From positions 1-27,985 of the forward strand of contig JAZOUD010000014.1 of assembly GCA_045658005.1 (NCBI GenBank): a DNA stretch of 27,985 nucleotides, written 5' to 3'. Below, piece by piece: positions 16,327 through 24,977 of the stretch (the stretch's first letter is position 1; each line of letters opens with the position of its first letter). Both the position numbers and the translations under genes were made by a program. This stretch comes from UBA2862 sp045658005. GTDB lineage: Bacteria; Bacillota; Clostridia; Christensenellales; Aristaeellaceae. The notes beneath the pieces were generated by a model. The model was not told where the DNA came from and ran no database searches. It saw only the letters and a list, made by a program, of their open reading frames with translations.

Positions 16327-18723
16327 ATGGATTATGTCAAAGACCTGCACAATCACTTCACCCAGCCCCCCAGGCTGGTTCCGTCGGGGGGCGTGGACGT
16401 CTCCGGGGGCGGCCGATGGCGCGTCTGGGCCCACGCGGGAACGAAGATCGACGCGCCCGTGCTGGGCAACGGCGACATGCTGGCCGCCTTTGCGGGCCCG
16501 CCCCGATGGCCCCAGTTCTGGCTGACGACCAACGACTTCTGGCAGATGACCTCCAATCCCAACTACGAGTTCTTCCACGACAACGGCGTGGCCAAGCGGG
16601 AGGGCGCCCTCGCCCTCGGCAGCCCCCGCCCGCTGGGACGGCTGGTGTTCGATATTCCCCGGCTGGCGGAGGCCTCCTATGACGTCACCCAGTCCTTTGA
16701 AGACGCCACCACCCATGCCACCTTTGCCCTGCCGGACGGCAGGGCGCTGCACATCGACAGCTGGGTGGCGGCGGGGGAGAATGTGCTGGTCGTGACCTTT
16801 GAAGGCGACCTGGAGTGCGACCTGTCCTTTGAATTCCTGTTTCCCAACGAGCCGGGCAAGGGCTGCGAGGACTACGTGGATTGCATGGGGGATTGCGAGG
16901 ACGATGAAATGCTCTCGGGGACCTTCAAGGGACTCGTGGGCGGCAGGCCCCTGCAGGTGCGCTACGTCAGCCGGGGCGTCGCCTGGGGCTGGCGGGAGTT
17001 TTCGGACGGCGTGGACATGCCGACCCGGCTGGCCTATGGGGCGCGGTTCCTCGGCCGGGAGGACACCCGCGCCCACCTTCGCCCCGGCGAGCGGCTTGAG
17101 TTTGTCGTCGCCCTGCGAAGCTGGGCCAAGACGGCGCGGCCCGTGGAATATGCCCGCTCCCGCGCCCGCTGGATCACCGGCAGCGACCTGGTGGGATTGC
17201 GCGGGGCCCACGAGCGCTGGTGGCGCGACTTCTGGGGCACCTCCGGCATCCGGGTGGAAGATGCCCAGCTGATGACGTACTATTACCTGTCCCAGTACAT
17301 GCTGGCCAGCCTCTCCAGGGACCCGGACTATCCGCCGAACATACTGGGCATCTCCACGTTCGACCGCATGGCCTGGAACGGCAATTACAAGATCAATTAC
17401 AACCATCAGTCGCCCTACCTGGGGCTGTTGGCGTCCGGGCACTTTGAGCAGTCCGACCCCCACGACGCCCCTTATCTGGCCATGCTGGACATCGGCCGGG
17501 AGATGAGCCTCCGGCTGCTGAAGCATCCCGGCGTCTATCTGCCCCTGGGCCTGGGGCCTGTCGGCATGGTCAGCGAGGCGCTGCTTCTGCACATGAAATC
17601 CCCGGCGGTGCACGGCGCGCTGAACATGCTGCTGCGCTGGCGGCTCTCCATGGACCGTGACTACCTCATGAGGGTCTACCCGTACCTGAGCGCCGTGGCG
17701 GAGTTCTGGGAGCACGACCTGGTGGAGCGGGACGGCGTGCTCCACGTGGTGGACGACGGCATGCACGAGCGGGTCACACGGGACATTTTGGAAAACGGCG
17801 TGCCCGAGGACCCGGCCAACACACTGGGCTACCTGCGCAGCTTCTTTGCCGACATGATCGACGCCAGCGAATGGCTGGGGGCGGACGCGGCGCGAAGGGA
17901 AGCGTGGCGGGACATCCTGAAGAAGCTGGCCCCCTACCCGGTGGGCACGATCGGGGAGATAGGGGAGAACCCGACGCTCTGGAACGAGGGCGGGCTCACC
18001 GTGCAGGCACTCCTGCCCGAGGCCATGAAGCAAATGCCCGTGTTCCTGAACGAGGGCAGGGGCGGCAAGTGGTCGTTGAACTTCCCCGGAAATGTGATGC
18101 AGATCTATCCGGCGGGCGCCATCGGCCTGGATTCCCCGGCGGAGGAGCTGGCCGTGGCCCGCAATACCATTGCGGCGCTGTCTGAGATGGAGCACGCGCT
18201 GGCAGGCCGGGAGAACCCCTCCGACCAGGTGACGGCCAGCGGCGCCTGGAACGCCACAAACCTGGGGTGCCTGTTCTTTCCGGCGGCGGTGCGCGTGGGC
18301 TACGACCCGGAGTGCATCATTCGGGAACTGAAGGCCAAGCTGTCAAAGACGGGCATGCCCAACGGATTCGTGAAGGGCAATCCCCACGGCATCGAGAACC
18401 TCTCCACCGTGCCCAACACGCTTCAGGAGATGATGCTGCTGTCCCACCAGGGTACGATCCGGCTGTTCCCCGTGTGGCCGAGGAAGGCGATGGCCAACGC
18501 AGCCTTCTTCGGATTGCGCGCCCGGGGCGGCTTCGTGGTGGACGCGGCGCTTCGGGAGGGCGCGGTGTCGCAGGCGCGCATCCGCTGCCCCGTGGGCGGA
18601 CGGCTGAGGCTGGAAAACCCGTGGCCGGGCAGCGCCGCGGCGGTCAACGGCGAGGCGTTTGAAGGGGACATACTGGAAATCGAGACTCGCCCCGGCGACA
18701 TTCTGGAGCTTCGCGCGCTGTGA
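16327..18723 (+). CDS. GH95-like (alpha/alpha)6-barrel glycosidase
   Basis: A 798-residue protein without a signal peptide. It follows the GH95/GH65-type layout: an N-terminal beta-sandwich beginning WRVWAHAGTKIDAPVLGNGD, an (alpha/alpha)6 barrel, and a C-terminal beta domain (about 720-798). Family-like blocks are PPNILGISTFDRMAWNGNY (about 336-354) and EMMLLSHQGTIRLFPVWP near 700. GH95 enzymes are inverting alpha-L-fucosidases or galactosidases. The SPEN block and the IDGNFG block that carry GH95 catalytic acids are not recognisable here (DDGMHERVTRD and NLSTVPNTLQ occupy those places), so activity may differ. GGGGGAG (16312-16318) lies 8 bases before ATG 16327, which is preferred to an upstream start at 16258. 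It probably forms an operon with the CBM9-Nudix gene. Confidence 0.75.
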   Translation: MDYVKDLHNHFTQPPRLVPSGGVDVSGGGRWRVWAHAGTKIDAPVLGNGDMLAAFAGPPRWPQFWLTTNDFWQMTSNPNYEFFHDNGVAKREGALALGSPRPLGRLVFDIPRLAEASYDVTQSFEDATTHATFALPDGRALHIDSWVAAGENVLVVTFEGDLECDLSFEFLFPNEPGKGCEDYVDCMGDCEDDEMLSGTFKGLVGGRPLQVRYVSRGVAWGWREFSDGVDMPTRLAYGARFLGREDTRAHLRPGERLEFVVALRSWAKTARPVEYARSRARWITGSDLVGLRGAHERWWRDFWGTSGIRVEDAQLMTYYYLSQYMLASLSRDPDYPPNILGISTFDRMAWNGNYKINYNHQSPYLGLLASGHFEQSDPHDAPYLAMLDIGREMSLRLLKHPGVYLPLGLGPVGMVSEALLLHMKSPAVHGALNMLLRWRLSMDRDYLMRVYPYLSAVAEFWEHDLVERDGVLHVVDDGMHERVTRDILENGVPEDPANTLGYLRSFFADMIDASEWLGADAARREAWRDILKKLAPYPVGTIGEIGENPTLWNEGGLTVQALLPEAMKQMPVFLNEGRGGKWSLNFPGNVMQIYPAGAIGLDSPAEELAVARNTIAALSEMEHALAGRENPSDQVTASGAWNATNLGCLFFPAAVRVGYDPECIIRELKAKLSKTGMPNGFVKGNPHGIENLSTVPNTLQEMMLLSHQGTIRLFPVWPRKAMANAAFFGLRARGGFVVDAALREGAVSQARIRCPVGGRLRLENPWPGSAAAVNGEAFEGDILEIETRPGDILELRAL

Positions 18724-18770
18724 TCGGCCCAATCAATGGCATATGTGGGGGTATATCCTTAAACAAATAC

Positions 18771-18799
18771 TTGACATATGGGAATAATACCATTATAAT
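18771..18799 (+). promoter_or_regulatory. Perfect consensus sigma-A promoter of the transporter operon
   Basis: TTGACA (18771-18776), a 17-base spacer and TATAAT (18794-18799) match consensus at all 12 positions. Transcription should begin near 18806. In the leader, AACTTGT (18809-18815) and ACAAGTT (18841-18847) are inverted repeats 25 bases apart. They could form an mRNA stem or an operator; such a strong promoter normally needs a repressor. Confidence 0.88.
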
Positions 18800-18876
18800 A
18801 TGAGTTGAAACTTGTAAGTTTTGCTGTATTTGTGATCGAAACAAGTTGAACAAAATGAAAGAGGAGGATGTCGTTT

Positions 18877-20229
18877 ATGAAGAAGACCGTCATTGCCCTG
18901 CTGCTTGTGGTTGCGATGCTCTGTGCCATGCCCGCCTTCGCTGAAAAGGCGGAGGGGTGGAACAACGTCAATGTGGAAGGCTACCAGTATCCCGACTACA
19001 GCGGAAAGACGCTGTCGCTGATGTGGTGGGGCTCCGATACCCGCGCCCGCATGACCGAGGAGGTCATTCACCTCTGGGAGGAGAAGACCGGCGCGACCGT
19101 TGAATTCGAGTACTACGACGGCGGCACCTACTGGACCCAGTTCCAGGCCAAGATGGCCGCCAACGACCTGCCCGACGTATTCCAGATGGGCAATAACTGG
19201 CTGACCTACTACGACACCATCGAGCCCCTGAACGCCTGGATCGAGGACGGCACCATCGACACCACTGCGATCAGCGAGGCGATGCTCGCCACGACCATCA
19301 ACCAGGCCAACGGCGACGTGACCGGCATGTCCAACGGCACCAACGCCCGCTGCTTCGCCTATAACCCGGCGATCTTCGACGAGGCCGGCGTGGCCTATCC
19401 CACCGAGAACTGGACCTGGGACGACTTCGCCGACGCCGCCCGCAAGATCCACGAGGCCACCGGCAATCCCGCCGTCACCACGCTGGAGTACAACTCCCTG
19501 GCCTTCTCCACGGTTACCCAGTGGAAGGAGGGCTACAACTTCTACGCCATGGACGGCTCCGACTTCGCCTTTGGCGGCGATACCGAGCCCCTGGCCTACA
19601 TCTTCGAGCTGCTGACCACCCTGCAGAAGGAGGGCGCCATCGCCGATTACGGCATCCAGAACGAGATCGGCCAGAACATCGAGGCCGACTGGATCGCCTT
19701 CGGCGACGCCGCCATGGTCATGCTGCCCTCCAACCAGTTCCAGGCGCTGAGCAATGTCGCCGCCGAGAGCGGCATCACCCTCGAGCTGGCCACCATCCCG
19801 CGGGTACACGCCGATGGCCAGAGCGGCATGGTCGTGCGCTCCAGCCAGGAGATGAGCATGTGGAAGGGTTGCGAGGACAAGGAGATGGCCGCGAACTTCC
19901 TGAACTTCTTCGTCAACAGCATCGAGGCCAACCGCATCCTGAACTGCGAGCGCGGCGTCTCCATCAACAGCGAGGTGCTGGCCGCGTTGAAGGCGGATAC
20001 CGAGCTGACCAACGAGGTGACCGCGAAGGTCTATACCATCATCGACCTGATCGGCTCCATGCCGGATGCCGCGAACTCCAGCCCCGCGGAGCCCGCCGCC
20101 AACGAGGAGATCTCTGACGTGCTGAAGAAGACCTATTTCCAGGGCCTGGCCGAGGGCAAGTTCGCCAGCGCCCAGGAAGCCGCCGACCAGTTCTGGGCCG
20201 AGGCGCAGCAGATCTGGGCCAAGTTCTGA
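18877..20229 (+). CDS. CUT1 sugar ABC transporter substrate-binding protein
   Basis: A 450-residue extracellular sugar-binding protein that would deliver oligosaccharides to the two permeases downstream. Signal peptide MKKTVIALLL to AMPAFA has an AFA type I cleavage site after residue 22. The only cysteine (C16) lacks a lipobox, so it does not look like a lipoprotein. The mature part shows family features: LSLMWWGSDTRARMTEEVI near the N-terminus, LPDVFQMGNNWL, FAYNPAIFDEAGVAYPTENW-TWDDF and a C-terminal region ending WAEAQQIWAKF. GAGGAGG (18861-18867) overlaps ATG 18868, so ATG 18877, 9 bases on, is taken. Family is certain, substrate is not. No ATPase gene is nearby; CUT1 systems often share one (MsmK type) encoded elsewhere. 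Confidence 0.93.
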   Translation: MKKTVIALLLVVAMLCAMPAFAEKAEGWNNVNVEGYQYPDYSGKTLSLMWWGSDTRARMTEEVIHLWEEKTGATVEFEYYDGGTYWTQFQAKMAANDLPDVFQMGNNWLTYYDTIEPLNAWIEDGTIDTTAISEAMLATTINQANGDVTGMSNGTNARCFAYNPAIFDEAGVAYPTENWTWDDFADAARKIHEATGNPAVTTLEYNSLAFSTVTQWKEGYNFYAMDGSDFAFGGDTEPLAYIFELLTTLQKEGAIADYGIQNEIGQNIEADWIAFGDAAMVMLPSNQFQALSNVAAESGITLELATIPRVHADGQSGMVVRSSQEMSMWKGCEDKEMAANFLNFFVNSIEANRILNCERGVSINSEVLAALKADTELTNEVTAKVYTIIDLIGSMPDAANSSPAEPAANEEISDVLKKTYFQGLAEGKFASAQEAADQFWAEAQQIWAKF

Positions 20230-20262
20230 CAGGCGTGATCTACAAGTGACCTGATAAGCGAC

Positions 20263-20301
20263 CGCAGGACGCTATGAAACGTCGTTTCACGGCGTCCTGC
20301 G
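20263..20301 (+). promoter_or_regulatory. Long hairpin between the binding-protein and permease genes
   Basis: CGCAGGACGC (20263-20272) pairs perfectly with GCGTCCTGCG (20292-20301). An inner stem, TGAAACG/CGTTTCA (20275-20281 and 20283-20289), stacks on it across a 2x2 internal loop. No T-run follows. Such intercistronic hairpins typically protect the upstream message or attenuate transcription, making binding protein more abundant than permease. Confidence 0.7.
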
Positions 20302-20323
20302 TATTTCAAAGGAGGGCCGAGTG

Positions 20324-21226
20324 ATGCAAGCTGAAACCCGGAAGCAAAGGGGCAGCTTCCTGCACAATGACAACGTCGTGGGCTACCTGTTTGCCGCGCC
20401 GTTCATCATCAGCTTTTTATGCCTGACGCTGGTTCCCATGGCGCTGTCCCTGTACTATTCCTTTTGCAATTACAAGATCGCGGCCCTTCCGGAATGGATC
20501 GGGCTAAAAAACTATGCCGACCTTCTGAAGGACGCGACCTTTCGGAACTCGATACTGGTGACGATACAGTACGTCGTCATCGGCGTGCCGCTGAAGCTGG
20601 TGTTCGCGCTGCTGGTGGCCATGCTGCTGACCCGGCCCACCAAACTTCAGGGCTTTTACCGGGCGGTCTATTACATTCCCTCGCTGATCGGCGGCTCGGT
20701 CGCCGTGGCGCTGGTATGGAAGCAGCTGTTCGGCAGCCGTGGCCCTGTGGTCAGCCTCATCAAGACCCTGGGCGTGCAGGGCTTCAACTTCTTCGGCTCC
20801 ACCACCTGGGCCTTTTTGCCGCTGGTGCTGTGCAACGCGTGGCAGTTCGGCTCGTCGATGCTGATCTTCGCCTCGGGCCTGAAGCAGATCCCCAGGGATT
20901 ACTATGAAGCGGCGGAGATCGACGGCGCGGGCGCGGTGAAGCGCTTTTTCAAGATCACCCTGCCCATACTTTCGCCGATCATACTGTTCAACCTGATCAT
21001 GCAGCTGATCTCCGGCTTCATGACCTTCACGCAGGCGCAGATCATCACCGATGGCGGTCCCAACTACGCCACCAACTACATCGCGCTGAACATCTTCAAG
21101 GAGGGCTTCTCCTACCAGCACATGGGCTATGCCTGCGCCCAGAGCTGGGTCATGCTGCTGATCATGGCCGCGGTGACGGGCATCATCTTCAAGACCTCGT
21201 CCCACTGGACGTTCTATGAGAGCTGA
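20324..21226 (+). CDS. CUT1 sugar ABC transporter permease (MalF/UgpA type)
   Basis: A 300-residue membrane protein with six predicted helices, the first at about 20-42 (GYLFAAPFIISFLCLTLVPM). The cytoplasmic EAA loop that docks the ATPase reads YEAAEIDGAGAVKRFFKITL. GGAGGG (20311-20316) lies 7 bases before ATG 20324; the GTG at 20321 is too close. The stop overlaps the region of the next gene's start, and the two permeases should form the heterodimeric channel. Confidence 0.94.
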   Translation: MQAETRKQRGSFLHNDNVVGYLFAAPFIISFLCLTLVPMALSLYYSFCNYKIAALPEWIGLKNYADLLKDATFRNSILVTIQYVVIGVPLKLVFALLVAMLLTRPTKLQGFYRAVYYIPSLIGGSVAVALVWKQLFGSRGPVVSLIKTLGVQGFNFFGSTTWAFLPLVLCNAWQFGSSMLIFASGLKQIPRDYYEAAEIDGAGAVKRFFKITLPILSPIILFNLIMQLISGFMTFTQAQIITDGGPNYATNYIALNIFKEGFSYQHMGYACAQSWVMLLIMAAVTGIIFKTSSHWTFYES

Positions 21227-21236
21227 GGTGGCGGAC

Positions 21237-22076
21237 ATGGAGAAGCGCAGAGCAATCAACAATGTGATCTATCACGTGTTCGTCGTCGCGTTCGGACTGC
21301 TGATGATCTATCCGGTGATCTGGATGATACTCTCCTCGTTCAAGATGAAGAGCGAGATATTGGGCACGAACGCGCCCTTCCTTCCGAGCAAGTGGGTCTT
21401 CCAGAACTACCCGGACGGCTGGCGGGGCAGCGGCAGCCTGACCTTTGCCACCTACTTCAAAAACTCGATCGTCGTATCCTGCCTGGGCACGCTGGGCACG
21501 GTGATCTCCTCGGCCATGGTGGCCTACGCGCTGGCCCGGGTGGATTTTAAGGGGCGCAAGCTGTGGTTTACGGCCATGATCATGACCATGCTGCTGCCGG
21601 GCCAGGTGCTGATGATCCCCCAGTACATCATCTGGAACCGGCTGGGCCTGGTGGGCAGCTTTGTGCCGCTGATACTGCCCAAGTTCCTGGGCTGGCCCTT
21701 CTTCATCTACATGATGATGCAGTTCATACGCGGCCTGCCCAGGGAGCTGGACGAGGCGGCCATGATCGACGGCTGCAACAAGTATTCCATCTTTGCGAGG
21801 ATCATACTGCCGCTGCTGGGCCCGTCGATCATCACCACCATCGTCATATCCTTCTACTGGATCTGGGACGATTACATGGGGCCGCTGCTGTACCTGTCAA
21901 AGCCGGCCCTGTATACGGTCTCCCTGGCCATAAAGGGCTTTGCGGACGCCCAGGGCACCAATTTCGGCCCGATGTTCGCCATGTCCACCCTGTCCCTGAT
22001 CCCGGTGTTCCTGCTGTTTTTGTTCTTCAACCGATACCTGATGGACGGCGTGACCGCGGGCGCGCTGAAGGGATGA
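21237..22076 (+). CDS. CUT1 sugar ABC transporter permease (MalG/UgpE type)
   Basis: A 279-residue membrane protein, second half of the channel. It has the family opening (FGLLMIYPVIWMILSSFK), the EAA loop DEAAMIDGCNKYSIFARIIL and the typical ending FFNRYLMDGVTAGALKG. ATG 21237 is preferred because TGAGGTGG (21224-21231) lies 5 bases before it; ATG 21216 is in frame but overlaps the previous gene and has no such site. The terminator at 22102-22131 closes the operon. Confidence 0.94.
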   Translation: MEKRRAINNVIYHVFVVAFGLLMIYPVIWMILSSFKMKSEILGTNAPFLPSKWVFQNYPDGWRGSGSLTFATYFKNSIVVSCLGTLGTVISSAMVAYALARVDFKGRKLWFTAMIMTMLLPGQVLMIPQYIIWNRLGLVGSFVPLILPKFLGWPFFIYMMMQFIRGLPRELDEAAMIDGCNKYSIFARIILPLLGPSIITTIVISFYWIWDDYMGPLLYLSKPALYTVSLAIKGFADAQGTNFGPMFAMSTLSLIPVFLLFLFFNRYLMDGVTAGALKG

Positions 22077-22092
22077 CCAAATCCAAACCCGG

Positions 22093-23478
22093 CTACACAA
22101 GCCTGGACAGTACGCTGTCCAGGTTCTTTTTATCCACCAGCAGCAGCACCCAGTCCTCCCGGGCCGCCTCCCGGTCGGCGGGGGGCTCAAAGCGCCCGTC
22201 GGCGGGGAGGGCAAAGGCGCTCACCCCGCCCAGCTTCGGGCTGTACCAGAAGGCGGCAGGGGAAAAGGGCAGATCGTCCAGGCGCACCCCGAAGGGCCGT
22301 GAGGTATAGGTGTAGATCGCGAGGGCGACGGGCGTCAAAAAGCACAGGTTTCGGGCGTCCTCCACGCCGCTGTCGTCCACGAGAAGTGCCTGGGCGTTTC
22401 GGCCCTCTTGCCAGTCGATGGCCTCCATCAGCCTGCGCAGGTGCCTCATCTGGAGGCTGCCGGGGGCGTGCAGCGCCACGTCCCAGTGCTGGCGGACGCC
22501 AAAATCCGGGGTGCCGACCCCGTCCCAGAACTGCATGATGGCGTTGTGGCCGTAGGTGAAGCCGGCGGCGCCGGCCAGCAGGCTCCACCAGGCGTAGCGC
22601 CGCACCTGCCGGTCGGTCCAGTAGGGCTTTGACGGGTCGTGCAGTCCGTGGGGGATCTCCTCGTAGGAGGGCTCGCCGTCCAGCGTGGGCTTGTCGTCCC
22701 GCGCCAGATCCCGGAATACGTAGAGGTAGTTTTCCTCGCCCATCCATTCCTCGTCGCTGACCGCGTTGCGACGCGAAGCCGTAGGGGCGCTCTCCCGAGC
22801 GCCCGCGGGCGATTGGAAATCGCCCCTACTAGGGTCGTCCCAGGCGCCGAGGGTGCGCTGGCCGCGATCCCGGTGGCCGGACTGGAACATGTGGAAATCC
22901 AGCCAGTTTGCGCCGGCAAACCACTGGGACGAGGAGCAGCGCCCGAAGGGATGAAAGCCGATCAGTTGATCCGGGCACTGCTCTTTCAGGGTGCGGGCGA
23001 GGGCCTCGAAGGTCTGCGGCGCGGCGCTGCCGCGCACGTCGCCGCCCAGCAGCCAGATGACGTTCTCATATTTGCCCAGCCGCCGGGCCAGGAAGTCGCC
23101 GTACATCGCGGCGTTCTCCGGGTTCAGCGCGCCGTCCTGGGCGAAGCAGCCCCAGCAGGGCAGCAGCGCCATCACCAGGCCCAGCTCGCCGGCCAGGCGG
23201 ACCGCCCGCTCGACGTGCTGCCAATAGGCGGAGCTTTCGTCGGGGCGGGAAAAGTCGTCGTCCACCAGGGCCCGTGCGCCGTCCGGCGAGGCATAGCCCG
23301 GCTTGTGAACCAGCGTGGCCTGTATGACCGTATAGCCCTTGAGCGCCCGGTTCGTCAGGTAGGTTTCAATCTGCCTGTCGTCCAGCTTGTGAAACAGCAG
23401 CCAAGCGGTGTCGCCCAGCCAGAAAAAGGGCTTTCCATCCCGAAGGAAGCCCCGCTTGCGCGCATTGACGGTCAGCAT
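22093..23478 (-). CDS. GH140 / DUF4038 apiosidase-like glycosidase
   Basis: A 461-residue protein of the DUF4038 group, which contains GH140 apiosidases acting on rhamnogalacturonan-II. The N-terminus has the signature RGFLRDGKPFFWLGDTAWLL. The acid/base candidate is D147 in VIWLLGGD and the nucleophile candidate is E269 in PTLDGEPSYEEIPHG. The C-terminal 90 or so residues are a beta domain, the usual collagen-binding-like partner. No signal peptide is seen. The ribosome binding site is GGAGG, 9 bases before the ATG. Residues 216-239 are encoded by an inserted double-hairpin repeat. It is the last gene of a three-gene minus-strand operon, 25 bases after the MGH1-like gene. Exact sugar specificity is inferred. 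Confidence 0.85.
   Translation of the reverse strand: MLTVNARKRGFLRDGKPFFWLGDTAWLLFHKLDDRQIETYLTNRALKGYTVIQATLVHKPGYASPDGARALVDDDFSRPDESSAYWQHVERAVRLAGELGLVMALLPCWGCFAQDGALNPENAAMYGDFLARRLGKYENVIWLLGGDVRGSAAPQTFEALARTLKEQCPDQLIGFHPFGRCSSSQWFAGANWLDFHMFQSGHRDRGQRTLGAWDDPSRGDFQSPAGARESAPTASRRNAVSDEEWMGEENYLYVFRDLARDDKPTLDGEPSYEEIPHGLHDPSKPYWTDRQVRRYAWWSLLAGAAGFTYGHNAIMQFWDGVGTPDFGVRQHWDVALHAPGSLQMRHLRRLMEAIDWQEGRNAQALLVDDSGVEDARNLCFLTPVALAIYTYTSRPFGVRLDDLPFSPAAFWYSPKLGGVSAFALPADGRFEPPADREAAREDWVLLLVDKKNLDSVLSRLV
22102..22131 (+). terminator. Rho-independent terminator of the transporter operon
   Basis: CCTGGACAG (22102-22110) and its exact complement (22115-22123) flank a TACG loop and are followed by TTCTTTTT. 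This is a textbook terminator for plus-strand transcription. It lies wholly within the last codons of the convergent minus-strand gene. Confidence 0.9.
22781..22829. repeat. Double-hairpin palindromic repeat, copy 1 (inside GH140 gene)
   Basis: Two adjoining perfect hairpins, GGGCGCTC/GAGCGCCC (22785-22804) and GGGCGATT/AATCGCCC (22807-22825), are enclosed by GTAG and CTAC. An inverted, slightly diverged copy is at 26491-26540. On the coding (minus) strand it reads as Ser-Arg-Gly-Asp-Phe-Gln-Ser-Pro and following residues, without a stop. Confidence 0.9.
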
Positions 23479-23503
23479 GATTTTTTACCTCCGATGCATT
23501 TAT

Positions 23504-24940
23504 TTATTCTATGGGCACGATTCTGCGCAGCGCCCCGGTTTCGTCGGCGACGACGCGGACCCCACAGGCCCCGGAGTAGACCTCCCGACCGTCGGCAACG
23601 GCGACGGCCTTCGCGCCGTCGGACTCGAGGCGGTAATCGTGTCCGTTCCAATGGACCTCGCAGGCGCAGGGCAGGCCGTCGCACAGGCTGAAGCGCACCT
23701 CGCCCCCGCGCAGCCCGATGCCCCACAGCCGCTCGATGAAGCCCAGGGCGGACAGCAGCGACGGCCCGTAGCCGTCCTGGAAGGGCTCGTCAGAGCCCGG
23801 CGGGACAGGCGCGTGGGAAACCAGCCCCACCCGGGAGGGCGCGCCGGTGAAGGGATCGAACTGCTGGGTAAAGGCGCAGTCGGCCTCCGCGATGGCGCGC
23901 AGGAATCGGCGTCCCAGCCGCGTGACCAGCTTTTCATAGCCATAGCGCTCGAGGGCGTGCATGGCCCGCTGGAAGGTCAGCCCTTCGCACTGGCCGCTCC
24001 AGTTGTTCTCCGGGGCGTTGCGAAAGGCGGGGTCGTTCGCGGCCACGCTGGGCAGAGGCATCGGCGTCCAGAACTCCGAGGGGTTGAGCAGGTGCTCCCG
24101 GACAAAGCGTTCGGCCATGTCGGGGGATATGCTGCCCCAGTACATGCAGCGCAGCGTGTTATGGCACAGCACGTCCACCACCCTGCCGCTGTGGTCCCGG
24201 TCGTACAGGGCGCCGCGACGCTCGTCCCAAAGCGCCTTTCGCAGGGCCGCTGCCACCGCGTCCGCGGACCGCTGCCAGCGCCCGGCGTCGCCCTCCGCGC
24301 CCCGAAGCCGGTTGATTTTCGCCAGGGTATCCCGGCACGCGAAGGAATAGGAGGTGACGTCCATGGAAGCCATGGGGACCACCGAATAGCCCCGGGGCGG
24401 CGCGTCCTCCGGCCACCAGCAGGGGGCGTCGCCATAGCGCAGGGCGTTGTCCTCGCCGGTGTCGTAGACGCAAAAGGCGGACAGCAGCCCGTCCGTGCCG
24501 AGGGCGCGCCTCTTCCACAGCCAGGCGTCGAAGCGCTCCAGGCAGTCCGCGAGGGCGTCCAGCCAGTCCCCGTCCCGCCCCAGCAGGTAGTACAGGTTCA
24601 GGGCAGGATCGGGAAAGCAAAAGCCCTGCAGCTTGTCGAACTGGGGCGCCACGTGGCCGTCGAGGCACTGGATCGAGCCGGGCAGCCGTCCGTCCGGGCG
24701 CTGGTGGCGCATGAACAGCAGGCTGTTGTTGACGGCGGCGGTCAGGTCGCGCAGGGCGTACATCTCGCCACCCATGGGCTGGGTCTCCAGCCAGATCTTT
24801 TCATAGCCGCCGCCCTCCACCAGCACCCGGTCCCCGGCAAAGTCGGCCAGGTTCAGGCGGCACTTGCGCTCCGCTTCATCGTGGATTCTCTGTATCTGCG
24901 CATTCTCGCAGGAAAAGGAACAGCTTACGGGGGGCAGCAT
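23504..24940 (-). CDS. MGH1-like (alpha/alpha)6-barrel glycoside hydrolase
   Basis: A 478-residue protein without a signal peptide, resembling the MGH1/GH63-like alpha-helical barrel glycosidases. Features are EKIWLETQPMGGEMYALRDL near residue 50, ASMDVTSYSFACRDTLAKI in the middle, a block near residue 320 reading NNWSGQCEGLTFQRAM, and FQDGYGPSLLSALGFIERLW near residue 393, which in related enzymes includes catalytic acid positions. The last 60 or so residues are a beta-rich cap. GAGAGGAG lies about 7 bases before the ATG. It is the middle gene of the minus-strand operon, 37 bases after the GH43-like gene. The family is moderately sure and the substrate unknown; a role on short plant oligosaccharides follows only from its neighbours. 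Confidence 0.65.
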   Translation of the reverse strand: MLPPVSCSFSCENAQIQRIHDEAERKCRLNLADFAGDRVLVEGGGYEKIWLETQPMGGEMYALRDLTAAVNNSLLFMRHQRPDGRLPGSIQCLDGHVAPQFDKLQGFCFPDPALNLYYLLGRDGDWLDALADCLERFDAWLWKRRALGTDGLLSAFCVYDTGEDNALRYGDAPCWWPEDAPPRGYSVVPMASMDVTSYSFACRDTLAKINRLRGAEGDAGRWQRSADAVAAALRKALWDERRGALYDRDHSGRVVDVLCHNTLRCMYWGSISPDMAERFVREHLLNPSEFWTPMPLPSVAANDPAFRNAPENNWSGQCEGLTFQRAMHALERYGYEKLVTRLGRRFLRAIAEADCAFTQQFDPFTGAPSRVGLVSHAPVPPGSDEPFQDGYGPSLLSALGFIERLWGIGLRGGEVRFSLCDGLPCACEVHWNGHDYRLESDGAKAVAVADGREVYSGACGVRVVADETGALRRIVPIE

Positions 24941-24977
24941 GCCAGCACTCCTCTCATAACGGGGCTTCTCGTTATCA

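Noticed and set aside
15337..18195. Minus-strand open frame of 952 codons
   Set aside because: It spans two sense genes and their intergenic gap, with low-complexity Arg/Pro/Gly content and no motif.
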